Position numbers and translations under genes: made by a program
Part shown: one piece after another, positions 39,693 to 50,959 of the stretch
Numbering within the stretch: position 1 is the first letter of the stretch
Layout of the letters: each line of letters starts with the position of its first letter
Notes under the pieces: generated by a model
What the model was told of the DNA's origin: nothing
What the model saw: only the letters and a program-made list of their open reading frames with translations
Databases searched by the model: none
Origin: Synechococcus sp. AG-670-B23
GTDB lineage: Bacteria > Cyanobacteriota > Cyanobacteriia > PCC-6307 > Cyanobiaceae
DNA length: 64,000 bases
Reading direction: 5' to 3'
Assembly: GCA_003209165.1 (NCBI GenBank)
Contig: QCSL01000004.1
Location: 1-64,000, forward strand

Positions 39693-41981
39693 TCAGTCCT
39701 CGGTGAACTGACCGCTGCGGGCCAGGACCTCTTCAGCAGGACTGAAATGGGGCGGCTCTAGCTCCAGATCAGGGTTGTAGTGGTAATTCTCATGGAGGAA
39801 GCGGGACTGAAGCACTGCATCCTCAACTGCACCGATAGCTCCAACCGCTCTGGTGCGAATGACCTCCTGCTGCTCAAGGTCATCGGCATGCAGCGACAAC
39901 TGCAGTTCATCGCGCAGCACCGAAAGATGAGCTGCACTTTTCACCACGCCATATATTCGCTGGACGCGATCCCGCTGAATCAGATCAATGCCAAGAGTGT
40001 GGGCACGCTCCAGCTCAGAATCCAGGCTTGGCCAGTAGCGGGAGGTGTAGTAAGCCCCAGAATCCTGGTGATACCAATCCTCACTGCGCGCGATCGACGA
40101 AGACACGGTGTTGTGAAGTTTCCAGAGGAATAGACGCAGAGAGTTCCCATCAATCAACTGGTCGAGTTTGTCCTGCAAGGACACTTCAAGGTTTCTGCTC
40201 GCCTGATCGGATCCCAGGAGCAAATACTCGATGGGATACATCGAAACCTCGCGGTTGCGCACCACATAGCGGTTGAGGTGGAAACGGCAGTACGGGCAGG
40301 GGTACATCGTGGCCAGAGCAGAGAAGAAGGTCTTGAACACCTCAACCGAAGCCTGTTGCTGCTTGGCAGGCTGTGCAGCGATAAGTTCCGCACTGGTGTG
40401 CATGAAACGCCAAGTAGCAGGACCGATGTAGTACGGGAAGCTCACCCGCATCTCGCTGGCTTCAACGTCATGACGCCCGACATGCAGATCGAGAAAAGCG
40501 ACGTACTGACACAAAAAACCGGACTCACGGCCAAACTCCTCCCGCTCCCGTCGTTTCTGAACACCATTTAGGTAGTGACGTGTGAGTTCCCAGGCCCGCT
40601 TCAGTTCTTTCTTGACAATCAACGGACGGGAATGGAATGCCTCTTCAGTCGCGTGGCCGTAAAGATCAAATTCGCCGGAAGAATGACGTTCTGAGAACCA
40701 ATTGTTGAGGACTTCATCATCGGCATCGTCCCAAGCGGAGATGTCCTTCTTACTAAAGACTGAGCTAGCGCGCAGCAGCAGCGGCATGAACTCTTCGTAC
40801 CAGTATGACGTCGGCATTATTGAACCGGCGTAGCGCTGGTCGTCGGCGTCGACGATCACCCGCTGCCAGGTGTCGTGGTAAGGGCGGGACGTTACCGGTT
40901 TGTCGTGGTCTAGTGCTGCGGTGACTTCCTGATGATCATCAAGCTGACGCAAGCGGTTCAGCTCATGGCTCTGCAGATCCTCATGGGTGACCTGATCGGG
41001 ATTGTGACCATGCAGTGCCGCCGTTAAGAGCACCTCGAGTACCACAGCCACAATCTGATGGTGGTGGTCCAGTTCCTGCAATTCCTCCTCAAGCCTGCCC
41101 TCCGCCTCAAGCATCGCCTCGGTGTGAGGAATGGAATCCCAGTTCGCCATGCGGTCCCGTAAGGCAACCTCCGCCTTGTTCACCGACGTCCGCAAGCTTT
41201 CGAACGGCTCTTCTGCACCCTCCTCCACAATGCCGAGTGCAAGGAAGAGGTCAATGGCCGCATTCACGAAGCGAACGAAATCAGAAATCGTGTACGGAAG
41301 GTCGTAAGCCCGTAGATGGGTTTCGGAATTGGCGGAATAACTCTCACGGAAACTGCGATATGCCGCCCCCTGAATCAGGCGAAACCAACCGATCTGCATC
41401 TGTAGCGGAGAGGTTCCCTGCAGATTGTTGGACTGGCGCTTGGCAGTGCCGTTTCCGTGGGACCCCGCATCCTTCGCTGCAGCATGAGGGTCCACCGACC
41501 GATGAGCTCCGACATAGGCCCTTGGATGGGACTCGAATTGCTCCGGCAGGTAGTCGAGCAAGTGTTGAAGATCGATATGTTCCGAACCATCGCGCGCGAT
41601 TTCGATTGCGATTGCATCCGCTGTCTGGCTAGAAACCTCGAATAGCTGGATCAGTCTCTTAAGTGCATTCAGATCAACCAAACCGTCGCCGTCCTGATCC
41701 AGAAGGGCAAAAGCCTCCCTTGCTTTAAGCGCAACATCGCCAAGCTGCAAGGCCAGCAGCAAGCGCCAATCCCGCAGGCTGATCGCACCTTCTCGCAGAC
41801 GATGGGCGTCGATCGCGCCCTTCAGATCCTGGAGTGTGAGTTCAGCACCACTAACGCGCGCACGGTCAACCATTTGAGCCGCTGTGATCTCACTGGGCTT
41901 CAGACCATCGAACAAACTGTCAAATTTATTAGGGGTGAAGCCTGCCACGCAACGCACGCAACTCAATTTGAAGGTAACCAC
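39693..41981 (-). CDS. EF-hand protein with Erv/ALR-like sulfhydryl oxidase domain
   Basis: EF-hand loop DQDGDGLVDLNAL (~residues 95-107); IGPATWRFMHTSAELIAA...FFSALATMYPCPYCRFHLNRYV...LRLFLWKLHNTVSSSI (CxxC and HN motif of Erv1/ALR). Confidence 0.75.
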   Translation of the reverse strand: MVTFKLSCVRCVAGFTPNKFDSLFDGLKPSEITAAQMVDRARVSGAELTLQDLKGAIDAHRLREGAISLRDWRLLLALQLGDVALKAREAFALLDQDGDGLVDLNALKRLIQLFEVSSQTADAIAIEIARDGSEHIDLQHLLDYLPEQFESHPRAYVGAHRSVDPHAAAKDAGSHGNGTAKRQSNNLQGTSPLQMQIGWFRLIQGAAYRSFRESYSANSETHLRAYDLPYTISDFVRFVNAAIDLFLALGIVEEGAEEPFESLRTSVNKAEVALRDRMANWDSIPHTEAMLEAEGRLEEELQELDHHHQIVAVVLEVLLTAALHGHNPDQVTHEDLQSHELNRLRQLDDHQEVTAALDHDKPVTSRPYHDTWQRVIVDADDQRYAGSIMPTSYWYEEFMPLLLRASSVFSKKDISAWDDADDEVLNNWFSERHSSGEFDLYGHATEEAFHSRPLIVKKELKRAWELTRHYLNGVQKRREREEFGRESGFLCQYVAFLDLHVGRHDVEASEMRVSFPYYIGPATWRFMHTSAELIAAQPAKQQQASVEVFKTFFSALATMYPCPYCRFHLNRYVVRNREVSMYPIEYLLLGSDQASRNLEVSLQDKLDQLIDGNSLRLFLWKLHNTVSSSIARSEDWYHQDSGAYYTSRYWPSLDSELERAHTLGIDLIQRDRVQRIYGVVKSAAHLSVLRDELQLSLHADDLEQQEVIRTRAVGAIGAVEDAVLQSRFLHENYHYNPDLELEPPHFSPAEEVLARSGQFTED

Positions 41982-42293
41982 ATCAGACCCAATCGGCTTC
42001 TGAATGTGTCAAACCACCCAGCTTGATGCCATCGGTCATTCGCACATCCCAGCACAAAAGACTGGAGGCCATGGCACGGTCAATCCCATCGAGTAGTCGA
42101 GAATCAAACGCCTTGGTTACCGGCAGAGAAAGGCGGCATTGCACGGCTCAGGCTCACCGATATGTGGCGTAATCGATTCTTGAACCATCAGCACCTGATT
42201 GCGAACTTCAACATTTGATCCCGTTCCACTGCTGCATCTTCTTGCTAGGCCTATGGCTGTCGGTCAGGACCGCCGCAGTACATACACGAGGGG

Positions 42294-43103
42294 TTGGCCT
42301 TGTTTTCTGTTGATATCACCTCGAGTGCTGGAGGCACAGTTTTCGATGCGATGTTCTGGTCCTTCGTGGCCATGGTTCCGGTCGTGATCTCATCGTGGTT
42401 GGGGATAACTCTCATGCCGAGCCGGAGGGTGAGTGCATTTTTTCTGGCGTTGAGCGCGGGGATGCTGATTGCGCTGCTCTCGTATGACCTTGTCCAGGAG
42501 GCCTACCGACTCGCTGGGAATGGGGTCATGGTTTTCGGATTCATGGCCGGACTGTTTACTTACATCGGGGCAAATCAGATCGTTGCGAGAGTCATAGGGA
42601 TAGGGCGGCGGTGCTCAGCCGACTGCGGCGGACTCGGCAATCTCACGCATCTTCAGCAGAAGGAGCGAAGCACCGCCATGGCATTGGTCGTCGGTTGCGC
42701 TCTGGATGGGATTCCTGAATCGATGAGTATCGGCATTTCTTTTCTGGAGAATCCGCTGGTTAGCGCCTCCGTGATCCTGGCTGTTGCGGTGGCCAACATC
42801 CCTGAAGGCCTCGCCAGCGGTGCAGGACTGAAACGCAGTGGAGTTTCACGACTGAAAATCCTTTCGGTATGGGTTTCTGTGGTGGTTGTGTGTGTGTTGT
42901 CTTCAGGGCTTGCTTTTGTGGTTTTGAACGATGCACCGAACGCCATAAAGGCGTTCATCACAGCCTTTGCAGGCGGTGGAGTGATGGCCATGACCTTTCA
43001 GGCCGTCATCCCAGAGGCTTATGAGGAGATTCGGGATTGGCTGAGCGTGGTTGGCGGAAGTGGTTTTGCGATCGCGTTCTCCGTCTCTCATTTGTTCCAT
43101 TAG
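42294..43103 (+). CDS. ZIP-family metal transporter
   Basis: ALDGIPESMSIGISFLENP and VANIPEGLASGAGLKRSG. Confidence 0.88.
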   Translation: MALFSVDITSSAGGTVFDAMFWSFVAMVPVVISSWLGITLMPSRRVSAFFLALSAGMLIALLSYDLVQEAYRLAGNGVMVFGFMAGLFTYIGANQIVARVIGIGRRCSADCGGLGNLTHLQQKERSTAMALVVGCALDGIPESMSIGISFLENPLVSASVILAVAVANIPEGLASGAGLKRSGVSRLKILSVWVSVVVVCVLSSGLAFVVLNDAPNAIKAFITAFAGGGVMAMTFQAVIPEAYEEIRDWLSVVGGSGFAIAFSVSHLFH

Positions 43104-43230
43104 GCATCCCCTCGCCTGATGACTCTTTCGGATCGGGGCCTCTAAAGGCACAGAAGCCAATCCAATGGCGACTAGCAGCCTGGACCAAGGCACCAATGGG
43201 AACAACTCATTCGATACCCCTGCTTGTGCG

Positions 43231-43863
43231 CTACGCCTGCTGTTGTCCCAGGACGGTTCGCAGCCAGGGGAGGCTGAGGCCGATCACGTTGGAATAACAG
43301 CCATCCAAGCCATCGATACAGAGACCGCCGCGTCCTTCGAGAGCAAAACCACCGGCACATTGCAGTGGTTCTCCACTCGCCACATAGGCCTCAATCTCGG
43401 CCTGGCTGAGCGGGGCAAAGCGCACCACCGTCTCCACGCAAGCCAACACTTGAGATTCTCCGCGACGGATCAGGCAATGGCCCGTCAGCAGAGATCCACG
43501 GCGACCAGCCATCCGCTGCCAACGCTCTATCGCTGCTGCAGGACCAGAGGGCTTGCCGAACACCTGCCCCTCAAAACTGAGCACGGAATCACAGCCCAGC
43601 ACGGCTGTGATCTCGGCATCGCCCGCAGGATCAAGCAACTGAGCAACAGCAGTGGCCTTGGCCTGAGCCAGCAATTTCACCAGTTCTACTGGATCTGCAT
43701 TGTGGATCTGGTCCTCATCCACACCGCTGACGCGCACCCGATGAGGAACTCTCGCTTGCTCCAGCAAGCGGCGACGCGCCGGCGAGGCGGAAGCAAGCAA
43801 GAGCACGGGAACACACCGCAGAACAACGCTCCGTAGGCTGCCAGGAACGGGAAGCTTCGCCAT
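43231..43863 (-). CDS. maf: Maf-family nucleotide pyrophosphatase
   Basis: [32 protein letters not shown]...VLGCDSVL. Confidence 0.95.
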   Translation of the reverse strand: MAKLPVPGSLRSVVLRCVPVLLLASASPARRRLLEQARVPHRVRVSGVDEDQIHNADPVELVKLLAQAKATAVAQLLDPAGDAEITAVLGCDSVLSFEGQVFGKPSGPAAAIERWQRMAGRRGSLLTGHCLIRRGESQVLACVETVVRFAPLSQAEIEAYVASGEPLQCAGGFALEGRGGLCIDGLDGCYSNVIGLSLPWLRTVLGQQQA

Positions 43864-43918
43864 CGCTCACCCCACCGACCTGCTGGATCGACGCAGCCGT
43901 TACCGGGCCTGCCGGGCC

Positions 43919-44242
43919 ATGGGATGCCTGCCCTTCTCGGAAGCCCTCTACCGGGATCTTCAGCAGCAAGGCCTGGATGCAGGCGACCTCTGGAGCGAGC
44001 CCAACCGCTACGGGCGCGAGAGGCGCTGGTTCCGCAACAGCGAAGCGCTCGAGGACGATCTGCGTTGGCTGATCAGCGTGGGAGTGCTGCGCCGGGAAGT
44101 GGATGGGCAGGGCCTGACCAGCCGGTTCAGGCTCACCCCCCTGGGTCGCCAACTCCTCGATAACGACACTGCACTCCTACAGCGGCCAATTCCCTTGCTG
44201 GATCGCCTGCGTCACAGCTTGCGTCGGCACTGGCCGTTGTGA
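43919..44242 (+). CDS. Conserved cyanobacterial protein (Npun_F0494-like)
   Basis: [21 protein letters not shown]...[11 protein letters not shown]; true start may be further upstream. Confidence 0.6.
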   Translation: MGCLPFSEALYRDLQQQGLDAGDLWSEPNRYGRERRWFRNSEALEDDLRWLISVGVLRREVDGQGLTSRFRLTPLGRQLLDNDTALLQRPIPLLDRLRHSLRRHWPL

Positions 44243-45735
44243 ACCACACCACTCCGCGCCCCCTGATGGTGCTGGGCACCTCCAGCGGTGCTGGCAAATC
44301 GCTGATGACGGCAGCGTTGTGTCGGGTGCTGCAACGTCGGGGAGAACAGGCGCTGCCCTTCAAGGGCCAGAACATGAGCAACAACGCCTGGGTGGATGCC
44401 GACGGCGGTGAGATGGCCTACTCCCAGGCCATGCAGGCCTGGGCGGCGGGTCTTGAGCCCTCCTGCGCCATGAATCCCGTGCTGTTGAAACCCCGGGGCG
44501 ACAGCACCAGTGAGGTGATCCATGGAGGCCAAAGCGTGGGAATCGCCCGCGCCGAGCATTACTACCGCGACTGGTTCCGCCCAGGCTGGCAGGCGATCCG
44601 GACCGGGCTGATGCAGCTCCAGCAGCAATGGCCCCATGGCCGGCTGGTGCTGGAGGGAGCGGGGAGCCCGGTGGAAGTGAATTTGCAACACCGTGACCTC
44701 ACCAACCTGCGCCTTGCCCAATACCTGCGGGCCAACTGCCTGCTTGTGGCCGACATCGAGCGAGGCGGGGTCTTTGCCCAGATCGTCGGGACGCTTGCTT
44801 TGCTGCGACCGGTGGAACGCTTGCTAATCAAAGGCATCCTGATCAATCGCTTCCGCGGCCGGCGGGAGCTGTTTGATGAGGGTCGACGCTGGCTAGAAGC
44901 CAACACCGGGGTACCGGTATTGGGGGTCATGCCCTGGCTGAACGAGCTGTTCCCGCCCGAAGATTCCCTTGATCTGCTGGAACGCAAACCGAGCTGTGGA
45001 CCCACCGATCTGGAGATCGTTGTGCTGCGGTTGCCCTCCTTGAGCAACTTTTCCGATCTCGATCCGCTCGAGGCCGAACCCAGCCTGAGGCTGCGCTGGA
45101 TTCAGCCCGGGGAACCCCTGGGGGAGCCGGATGCGGTGATTCTCCCGGGAAGCAAGCAGACGCTGAGCGATCTGGCGGCGTTGAAGAGCTGTGGCCTGGC
45201 CAATCAACTCAGGGCCTACGCCCGCGCTGGTGGATCCGTCTTGGGCATTTGCGGTGGGATGCAGATGCTGGGCAGAACCTTGAGCGATCCGGAGGGACTG
45301 GAGGGCACGGATCAGAGGGAGCCCCAAAACGGCTTGGGGCTCCTGCCCCTGGAGACCACGTTCAGCGGCACGAAACGGCTGAGCCAACGCAGCATCGATA
45401 GCCTTTGGCCAATGGAGACCCCTCTGACCGGATTTGAACTGCACTACGGAGCCACCACCTCGGATCCCGAGCTTCAGCCGCTGAGCAGCGACCCTGGTTT
45501 GGGTTGGTGGGTTCCCGGCCCGAAGGGTTCGAGCGTGGTGGGCACCTATCTGCACGGGTTGCTCGACAACGGCCCCTGGCGACGGGCCTGGCTCAACAGG
45601 CTCCGCGATCAAGGGGGCCTGCAGCCGTTAGCCAACGATCCCAAGAACCACAGCGCGCACCGTGACCTCTTGCTCGATCGCCTGGCCGACGCCTTCGAGC
45701 ATCATGTGAACCTTGCTCCATTGCTGCAGCCATGA
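44239..45735 (+). CDS. cobQ: Cobyric acid synthase
   Basis: [44 protein letters not shown]...; GATase IAVLG/GGMQMLG region. Confidence 0.96.
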   Translation: MNHTTPRPLMVLGTSSGAGKSLMTAALCRVLQRRGEQALPFKGQNMSNNAWVDADGGEMAYSQAMQAWAAGLEPSCAMNPVLLKPRGDSTSEVIHGGQSVGIARAEHYYRDWFRPGWQAIRTGLMQLQQQWPHGRLVLEGAGSPVEVNLQHRDLTNLRLAQYLRANCLLVADIERGGVFAQIVGTLALLRPVERLLIKGILINRFRGRRELFDEGRRWLEANTGVPVLGVMPWLNELFPPEDSLDLLERKPSCGPTDLEIVVLRLPSLSNFSDLDPLEAEPSLRLRWIQPGEPLGEPDAVILPGSKQTLSDLAALKSCGLANQLRAYARAGGSVLGICGGMQMLGRTLSDPEGLEGTDQREPQNGLGLLPLETTFSGTKRLSQRSIDSLWPMETPLTGFELHYGATTSDPELQPLSSDPGLGWWVPGPKGSSVVGTYLHGLLDNGPWRRAWLNRLRDQGGLQPLANDPKNHSAHRDLLLDRLADAFEHHVNLAPLLQP

Positions 45736-45971
45736 CCTCGATTCCTGTGCGCTGGCCCGATGGCCGCACAACCCAGGAACGCATTGGCCAAGACTGGTTG
45801 GTGGCCGCCAGTGGAGCTGGCGTCAGCATTCCTACCGGTTGTCTGGGGGGCAGCTGCGGGGCATGCGAGATCGACGTGAACGGCAAAGTAGTGCGCGCCT
45901 GCATCAGCACCATTCCGCCTTCGAAATCAGCGAAACTCACCGTCGAATTCGCTACTGATCCGCACTGGTGA
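45732..45971 (+). CDS. 2Fe-2S ferredoxin-like protein
   Basis: [27 protein letters not shown]. Confidence 0.92.
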   Translation: MTSIPVRWPDGRTTQERIGQDWLVAASGAGVSIPTGCLGGSCGACEIDVNGKVVRACISTIPPSKSAKLTVEFATDPHW

Positions 45972-47194
45972 CTCCCTTTCGCCTCAGCCTGATGGCTCTG
46001 CTCACCGGAGCCTTGAGCGGTGCCGGTGTAGCTGTTGTGATGGGTTGGATCGGCGGCTTGAGCCAACTGCTCTGGGGAGACCCGGTACTCGAGCGCTTGG
46101 ATCGCGGCCTTCCCTTGGGCTGGTCGCTGCTCATCTGTGGCGGCGGCGGCTCGATCCTGTCGTTGCTGCATCGCCCCGGCCCCGCCACCTTGCTGCCGGA
46201 GCTGCGCGACACCCTGAGTGATCTGCGTGATCCTGACCAGGCTCCGAAACGCGATGAAGCCCGCGGCCTTCTCGGAGCGGCACTGGCCCAGATCGGTGGA
46301 GGTTGCATCGGGCCTGAAGCCCTGATGAGCCGCATGGCCGCCCTGATTAGTCAACGTGTCTGGCGTGGGCGCGACAAAAGACTGCAAGAGGCGACGGTGT
46401 CAGGAAGCTTCGGATTGTTCGGAGCCCCACTGCTGGGTGGTGCTGTCATTGGAGAGGTCTCTCACAAAGAGAGCAGCAGGCAGACGTTCCTCGACCGCTG
46501 GTTGCCGGGCAGCCTCGGCGGTGTTGCCGGGTTTGCCGCCTTCCATGGCATGAGAACCGCCAGCGGTGGATCGCTGCAACGGCTCCCTCACATCTGGCCC
46601 AGCAACCTGGGAGAAGATCTGGGCACCCTCGGTGCAGGCCTGCTGGGGGGAGTGATCGGTTGCGGACTTGGCTGGCTGCTGCTGCAGTGGCGAGGCTGGC
46701 TGGAGCAGCGCCAACTCCTGGCCCAGTGGCCCTGGTGGCCACTTATGACCGGCCTGCTCTTGGGGGCATGCATGCACTGGTTGCCGTTGGTTCCCTTCGC
46801 CGGGGAAGACCAGATGCGGCCCATGCTGGAAGGCGAGAACTCAAGTGAGGCTTGGTTCCTGCTCCTCTCCGCGATCGTGAAATTGCTGATGCTGGGCCTT
46901 TGCCTGGAAACCGGCTGGCGCGGAGGGGTCTTCTTCCCCTTGTTCCTGGTCGCCTGTGCAATTGGGATGGGATTGCATCAGCTGCTGCCGGATCTGGGCA
47001 GCCTTGGCAGCTGGTGTGGTGCCCTCACGGGTGCTTTGTACCGATGCGTGCTCCCTGCACCCTTGACGGTTCTGGTGCTCGGGATTGCCCTCCTGCAGGG
47101 CCACGGCACAGCAGGCCTGCTGGTGGGCCTCGGGTTGGCGCACATGATCAGATGCCGTGCTGAGCTGGATGGTGGCCCTCCACTTCACCCTTGA
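45968..47194 (+). CDS. ClC-type chloride channel/antiporter-like protein
   Basis: [22 protein letters not shown]...[16 protein letters not shown]; polytopic. Confidence 0.85.
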   Translation: MTPFRLSLMALLTGALSGAGVAVVMGWIGGLSQLLWGDPVLERLDRGLPLGWSLLICGGGGSILSLLHRPGPATLLPELRDTLSDLRDPDQAPKRDEARGLLGAALAQIGGGCIGPEALMSRMAALISQRVWRGRDKRLQEATVSGSFGLFGAPLLGGAVIGEVSHKESSRQTFLDRWLPGSLGGVAGFAAFHGMRTASGGSLQRLPHIWPSNLGEDLGTLGAGLLGGVIGCGLGWLLLQWRGWLEQRQLLAQWPWWPLMTGLLLGACMHWLPLVPFAGEDQMRPMLEGENSSEAWFLLLSAIVKLLMLGLCLETGWRGGVFFPLFLVACAIGMGLHQLLPDLGSLGSWCGALTGALYRCVLPAPLTVLVLGIALLQGHGTAGLLVGLGLAHMIRCRAELDGGPPLHP

Positions 47195-48110
47195 ACACAC
47201 GGCTGGCCCGGATGTCTGCCGCCTCAATCGTGGTGAGATCCAGCTTGGTCAGGGGCTCACCCATGCGCGAAAATAATCGGTTGGCTTGGCGCAGACGAGC
47301 CCGGTCCAAGGCATTGCGAACTGAACGCGCATTGGCGAAGAAAGGCAGCTGACGCCGGCGCGAGACGTAGTCGGAGAAAGCCGTTTCGGCCTCGGCACTG
47401 AACTGGTAGTGCTGGGCCTCCAAGAGCAAACCTGCGATCGCCATCAGCTCGTCGTCGCTGTAGTCCGGGAAATCCAAGTGATGCGCCACCCGTGAGGACA
47501 GTCCTGGATTGGAGCTGTAGAAGGTCTCCATCCGATCTCTATAGCCCGCGAAGATTACGACCACGTCGCTGCGTTGGCTCTCCATCTCCTGCAGAAGAAT
47601 TTCAATCGCCTCGGCGCCGTAATCGCGTTCGTTGTCAGGTTTATAGAGGTAGTAGGCCTCATCGATGAAGAGCACGCCACCCTGAGCGCGCTTGATCATC
47701 TCCTTGGTTTTGGGGGCGGTGTGCCCCACGTACTGCCCCACGAGATCGTCGCGGGTGGCCGTTACCACATGGCCTTTGCGCAGGTAGCCCAAGCGATGCA
47801 GAATTTTTGACATCCGCTGTGCCACGGTGGTCTTGCCGGTGCCGGGATGGCCGGTAAACGACATATGCAAACTTGGCGCGGTGCTGGGCAACTCCAGTTG
47901 TTGCCGCGCCTGATCCACCAGCAACAGAGCAGCGATCTCACGGATCCGCGTCTTCACGGGGGCCAAGCCGATCAGCTCGCGGTCGAGTTGGTCAAGCACC
48001 TCAGCCAAACCGGAATCGGCGTAGGCCGAAGCCAGGTCAACCGAGGAGGGCATCGATCTCTGCGGCAAAGGCGCGATCGGCTTCGCTGAGCTGAGCATCC
48101 GGAGCGCCAT
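47148..48110 (-). CDS. cbbX: CbbX-type AAA+ RuBisCO activase (start possibly 48053)
   Basis: [61 protein letters not shown]. Confidence 0.95.
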   Translation of the reverse strand: MALRMLSSAKPIAPLPQRSMPSSVDLASAYADSGLAEVLDQLDRELIGLAPVKTRIREIAALLLVDQARQQLELPSTAPSLHMSFTGHPGTGKTTVAQRMSKILHRLGYLRKGHVVTATRDDLVGQYVGHTAPKTKEMIKRAQGGVLFIDEAYYLYKPDNERDYGAEAIEILLQEMESQRSDVVVIFAGYRDRMETFYSSNPGLSSRVAHHLDFPDYSDDELMAIAGLLLEAQHYQFSAEAETAFSDYVSRRRQLPFFANARSVRNALDRARLRQANRLFSRMGEPLTKLDLTTIEAADIRASRVFKGEVEGHHPAQHGI

Positions 48111-48288
48111 CGTCCGGACGCAGGGTGATGTTCACATAGGTGCGCCCAAAGCTGATGTCGGGAAATCGCTGGGTCGCCTCGCTGTGCTCGCCAAGTTTGT
48201 CGAGAAAATCCCTGGTGGCGTCGTAGCTCTCGAACTCGAAACGACACTCAATGCATACGGGTCGTTTCCGCTCCTGCCACTGATTCAT
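48037..48288 (-). CDS. Pterin-4a-carbinolamine dehydratase-like protein (acRAF-type RuBisCO assembly factor)
   Basis: PCD-like fold sequence [38 protein letters not shown]; position between cbbX and chpX. Confidence 0.8.
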   Translation of the reverse strand: MNQWQERKRPVCIECRFEFESYDATRDFLDKLGEHSEATQRFPDISFGRTYVNITLRPDDGAPDAQLSEADRAFAAEIDALLG

Positions 48289-48322
48289 CAGAGCCCCCGT
48301 TCAGCCTGAACTTGCTGAAAAC

Positions 48323-49462
48323 CTAGAGGAGCGCCACCCGCTGACAGCCCATTAAGCGCCCAGACCAAGCCTCGGCATATGCCCGATTGGCAGCCTGCTG
48401 CTCGGGATCATCGGAATCCAGCGGGTGCGGCATCGTGCCGGCGATGGCGGCATTGGTGACGCAGAACATCGACTTCTGGAAGCTGACGCAGATCTGAACG
48501 TGCGCATCGTTCTGCCCTCGACCGTTGTCGTCGTACCAGAGGCTCAGTTCCTCGGGCAAGTGACGATACATGTCCTGCATGCAGAGACTGGGGGGAATCC
48601 CCGCACCCATGCTGGGAACCGGATCGGCGTAGAGGGCGCCGTATTTGAAATCACTAATGTCTGGTGAGATCTGCCGGGCCTGGGCGTTGTACGACACCGT
48701 GCCCAGGAAGGGCATGCCTCTGAAGAAGACGGCCTCCACATAGGGCACCGCCACATCCACAAGGAAAGTGAGACCCGCCTCCGGGGGGAGGACCCAGATC
48801 TCTTCACCACCGATCGACACCTTGTATTTTATAGCGCTGCCGGCCGCCGCCACCAAGCCGTCACGGATGTGATGCACCACATCGTTGACGCAGGAGACTT
48901 CCTTGATCGCGTAGCGACGAGCCAGGTCAACAAAAATGTCGCTCATCACCCGCCAGAACAGACCGAGGCAATAAATGGTTGTGAGCGAGCGGATAGCCTC
49001 TGGCGCGAAGTCGGGATAGAGGCGGTTGTTCAGTGCCAGCAGAGGGTCGCGAGCCGACTTTCGCTTGATAATCCGCTGGCAGGCCTCTGCGAATTCAGGT
49101 GTGTCGAGATAGGCATCGAGCCCGCCTGTGCCATGCCAGAACATCGCCTTCTGGCAGTACTCGGCGTACTCGAAGTTGATCCGATCACCCATCAGATGAG
49201 TCCAAAGGCGCTTGAGGCTGAAACCCTCGTGGAAAAAGCGGAACACCGGAAAGGGGTTGAGCATCTGCTGCTCGCCTTGGTCCACCAGGTTCTTGCTGTA
49301 AGCATCGAGAACCAGGCCATAGCTCTCCAGCACATTCACCACCTGCAGCAGATGGTCGGGAGTGTCCTTGAGCAGCGGCGTATCGCTGAGCAAACGGCGG
49401 ATCAGCTCCTCCTGATCCGGAAGCAACGGAGGTTGAACGAGGGACGGTGATGTCGGGGTCAT
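48323..49462 (-). CDS. chpX: CO2 hydration protein (ChpX/CupB type)
   Basis: LNPFPVFRFFHEGFSLKRLWTHLMGDRINFEYAEYCQKAMFWHGTGGLDAYLDTPEF; linked to ndhD/ndhF. Confidence 0.88.
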   Translation of the reverse strand: MTPTSPSLVQPPLLPDQEELIRRLLSDTPLLKDTPDHLLQVVNVLESYGLVLDAYSKNLVDQGEQQMLNPFPVFRFFHEGFSLKRLWTHLMGDRINFEYAEYCQKAMFWHGTGGLDAYLDTPEFAEACQRIIKRKSARDPLLALNNRLYPDFAPEAIRSLTTIYCLGLFWRVMSDIFVDLARRYAIKEVSCVNDVVHHIRDGLVAAAGSAIKYKVSIGGEEIWVLPPEAGLTFLVDVAVPYVEAVFFRGMPFLGTVSYNAQARQISPDISDFKYGALYADPVPSMGAGIPPSLCMQDMYRHLPEELSLWYDDNGRGQNDAHVQICVSFQKSMFCVTNAAIAGTMPHPLDSDDPEQQAANRAYAEAWSGRLMGCQRVALL

Positions 49463-50949
49463 GACATATCTCCAGTGATCAGGCTGAGGCCCGTGGTGGC
49501 CGCCTCACTGAGGTTCGACAGCAGCTCAGGAGCAAGGCCAAGCAGCAGCACACCGAGGCTGAGGGCGATGGCAGGAGCATGCTCCCGCAGCGCTACGGGG
49601 CTGAGGATACGGGGATTCTCCACCTCGCCGGGGGCGATCGCCAGGCGACCGAAGAAGGCGCGGTTCACCAACAACAGAAAATAAACCGCCGTCAGGCCCG
49701 ATCCCACCATCGAAAGCAGTGTGGCCAGAGGAAAGGGTTGCAAGCTGCCGCGGAAAATCAGGAATTCGGAAATAAAGCCGGCCATGCCAGGGATACCGGC
49801 ACTGGCCATTACGCCGATGATCATCAGAGATCCTGTCAACGGCAGGCCGCGCTGGGGATTGAGCAAGCCACGCAACACGTTGAGGTCGCGGGTGCCGGTC
49901 TGGGCGTAAACAACACCCACCACCAGGAAGAGCACCCCGGAGATCAGGCCGTGGCTCACCATCTGGAAAAGGGCACCCATCAAACCGAGCGGCGTGGCTG
50001 CGGCTGCAGCCAGCAGCACATACCCCATGTGGCCCACCGAGCTGTAGGCCACCATGCGCTTCATGTCGGTCTGGGCAATCGCCGCCAGTGATCCATAAAG
50101 CACCGAGATCGCTGCCCAGCCGGCCAACCATGGAGAGGCGAGCTGCCAGGCATCGGGAAACAAGCCTAGGCAGAAGCGGAGCAAGCCATAGGTGCCCAGC
50201 TTGAGCAGCACGCCTGCCAGGAGAACCGACACCGGCGTGGAGGCTTCGGTGTGGGCATCCGGCAACCAGGTGTGGAAGGGGAAGAGGGGAATCTTGATGC
50301 CGAAGCCGATCAACAGAGCACCCATCAGCACCAGCTGGGCTGTCATGCCCAGTTCACCCGCCAGGATCGGCCGCAGGCTGAAGTCCATGGTTCCGGTGAC
50401 CAGGGCGATGCCAAGGAAGGCACCCAGGATCAGAACACCTGAGACGGCGGTCACGATCAGAAACTTGGTGGCGGCATAAGCACGATTGGCACCCCCCCAA
50501 ACGGCGATCAGCATCCAGAGGGGGATGAGTTCCAGTTCGTAGAACAAGAAGAACAACAGAAGGTTCTGGGCCAGGAATGCGCCATTCACAGCTCCAGAAA
50601 TCACCAGCAGCAGAGCGAAGTAGACCCGGGGGCGGTTCTCGATCGTGCGCGACGCGATGGCCGCCACCAGGCAGAGAACTCCGTTCATCAATACCAGCGG
50701 CAACGACAGACCATCCAGAGCCAAGGCGTAATCCAGCCCGATGGTGCGCACCCAGCGGGCCTGTTCCACCAACTGCAAGTCAGCGTTAGCTGCATCGAAG
50801 GGCAACAGCAGGGCGAAGCTCGCCAGGCACTGCACCACCAGCAGAATGATGGAGACATCGCGCAAGCGTGCACTGGACGGCGATCCCGGCCAGAGGATCA
50901 GAGCCATGGCCCCGAGGAAGGGAATCAGAAGCAGGAGGGAAAGAAGCAT
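49459..50949 (-). CDS. ndhD4: NAD(P)H-quinone oxidoreductase subunit NdhD (CO2-uptake type)
   Basis: LLLFFLFYELELIPLWMLIAVWGG...FPFHTWLPDAHTEASTPVSVLLAGVLLKLGTYG. Confidence 0.93.
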   Translation of the reverse strand: MLLSLLLLIPFLGAMALILWPGSPSSARLRDVSIILLVVQCLASFALLLPFDAANADLQLVEQARWVRTIGLDYALALDGLSLPLVLMNGVLCLVAAIASRTIENRPRVYFALLLVISGAVNGAFLAQNLLLFFLFYELELIPLWMLIAVWGGANRAYAATKFLIVTAVSGVLILGAFLGIALVTGTMDFSLRPILAGELGMTAQLVLMGALLIGFGIKIPLFPFHTWLPDAHTEASTPVSVLLAGVLLKLGTYGLLRFCLGLFPDAWQLASPWLAGWAAISVLYGSLAAIAQTDMKRMVAYSSVGHMGYVLLAAAAATPLGLMGALFQMVSHGLISGVLFLVVGVVYAQTGTRDLNVLRGLLNPQRGLPLTGSLMIIGVMASAGIPGMAGFISEFLIFRGSLQPFPLATLLSMVGSGLTAVYFLLLVNRAFFGRLAIAPGEVENPRILSPVALREHAPAIALSLGVLLLGLAPELLSNLSEAATTGLSLITGDMS

Positions 50950-50959
50950 CTCGGGGCGA

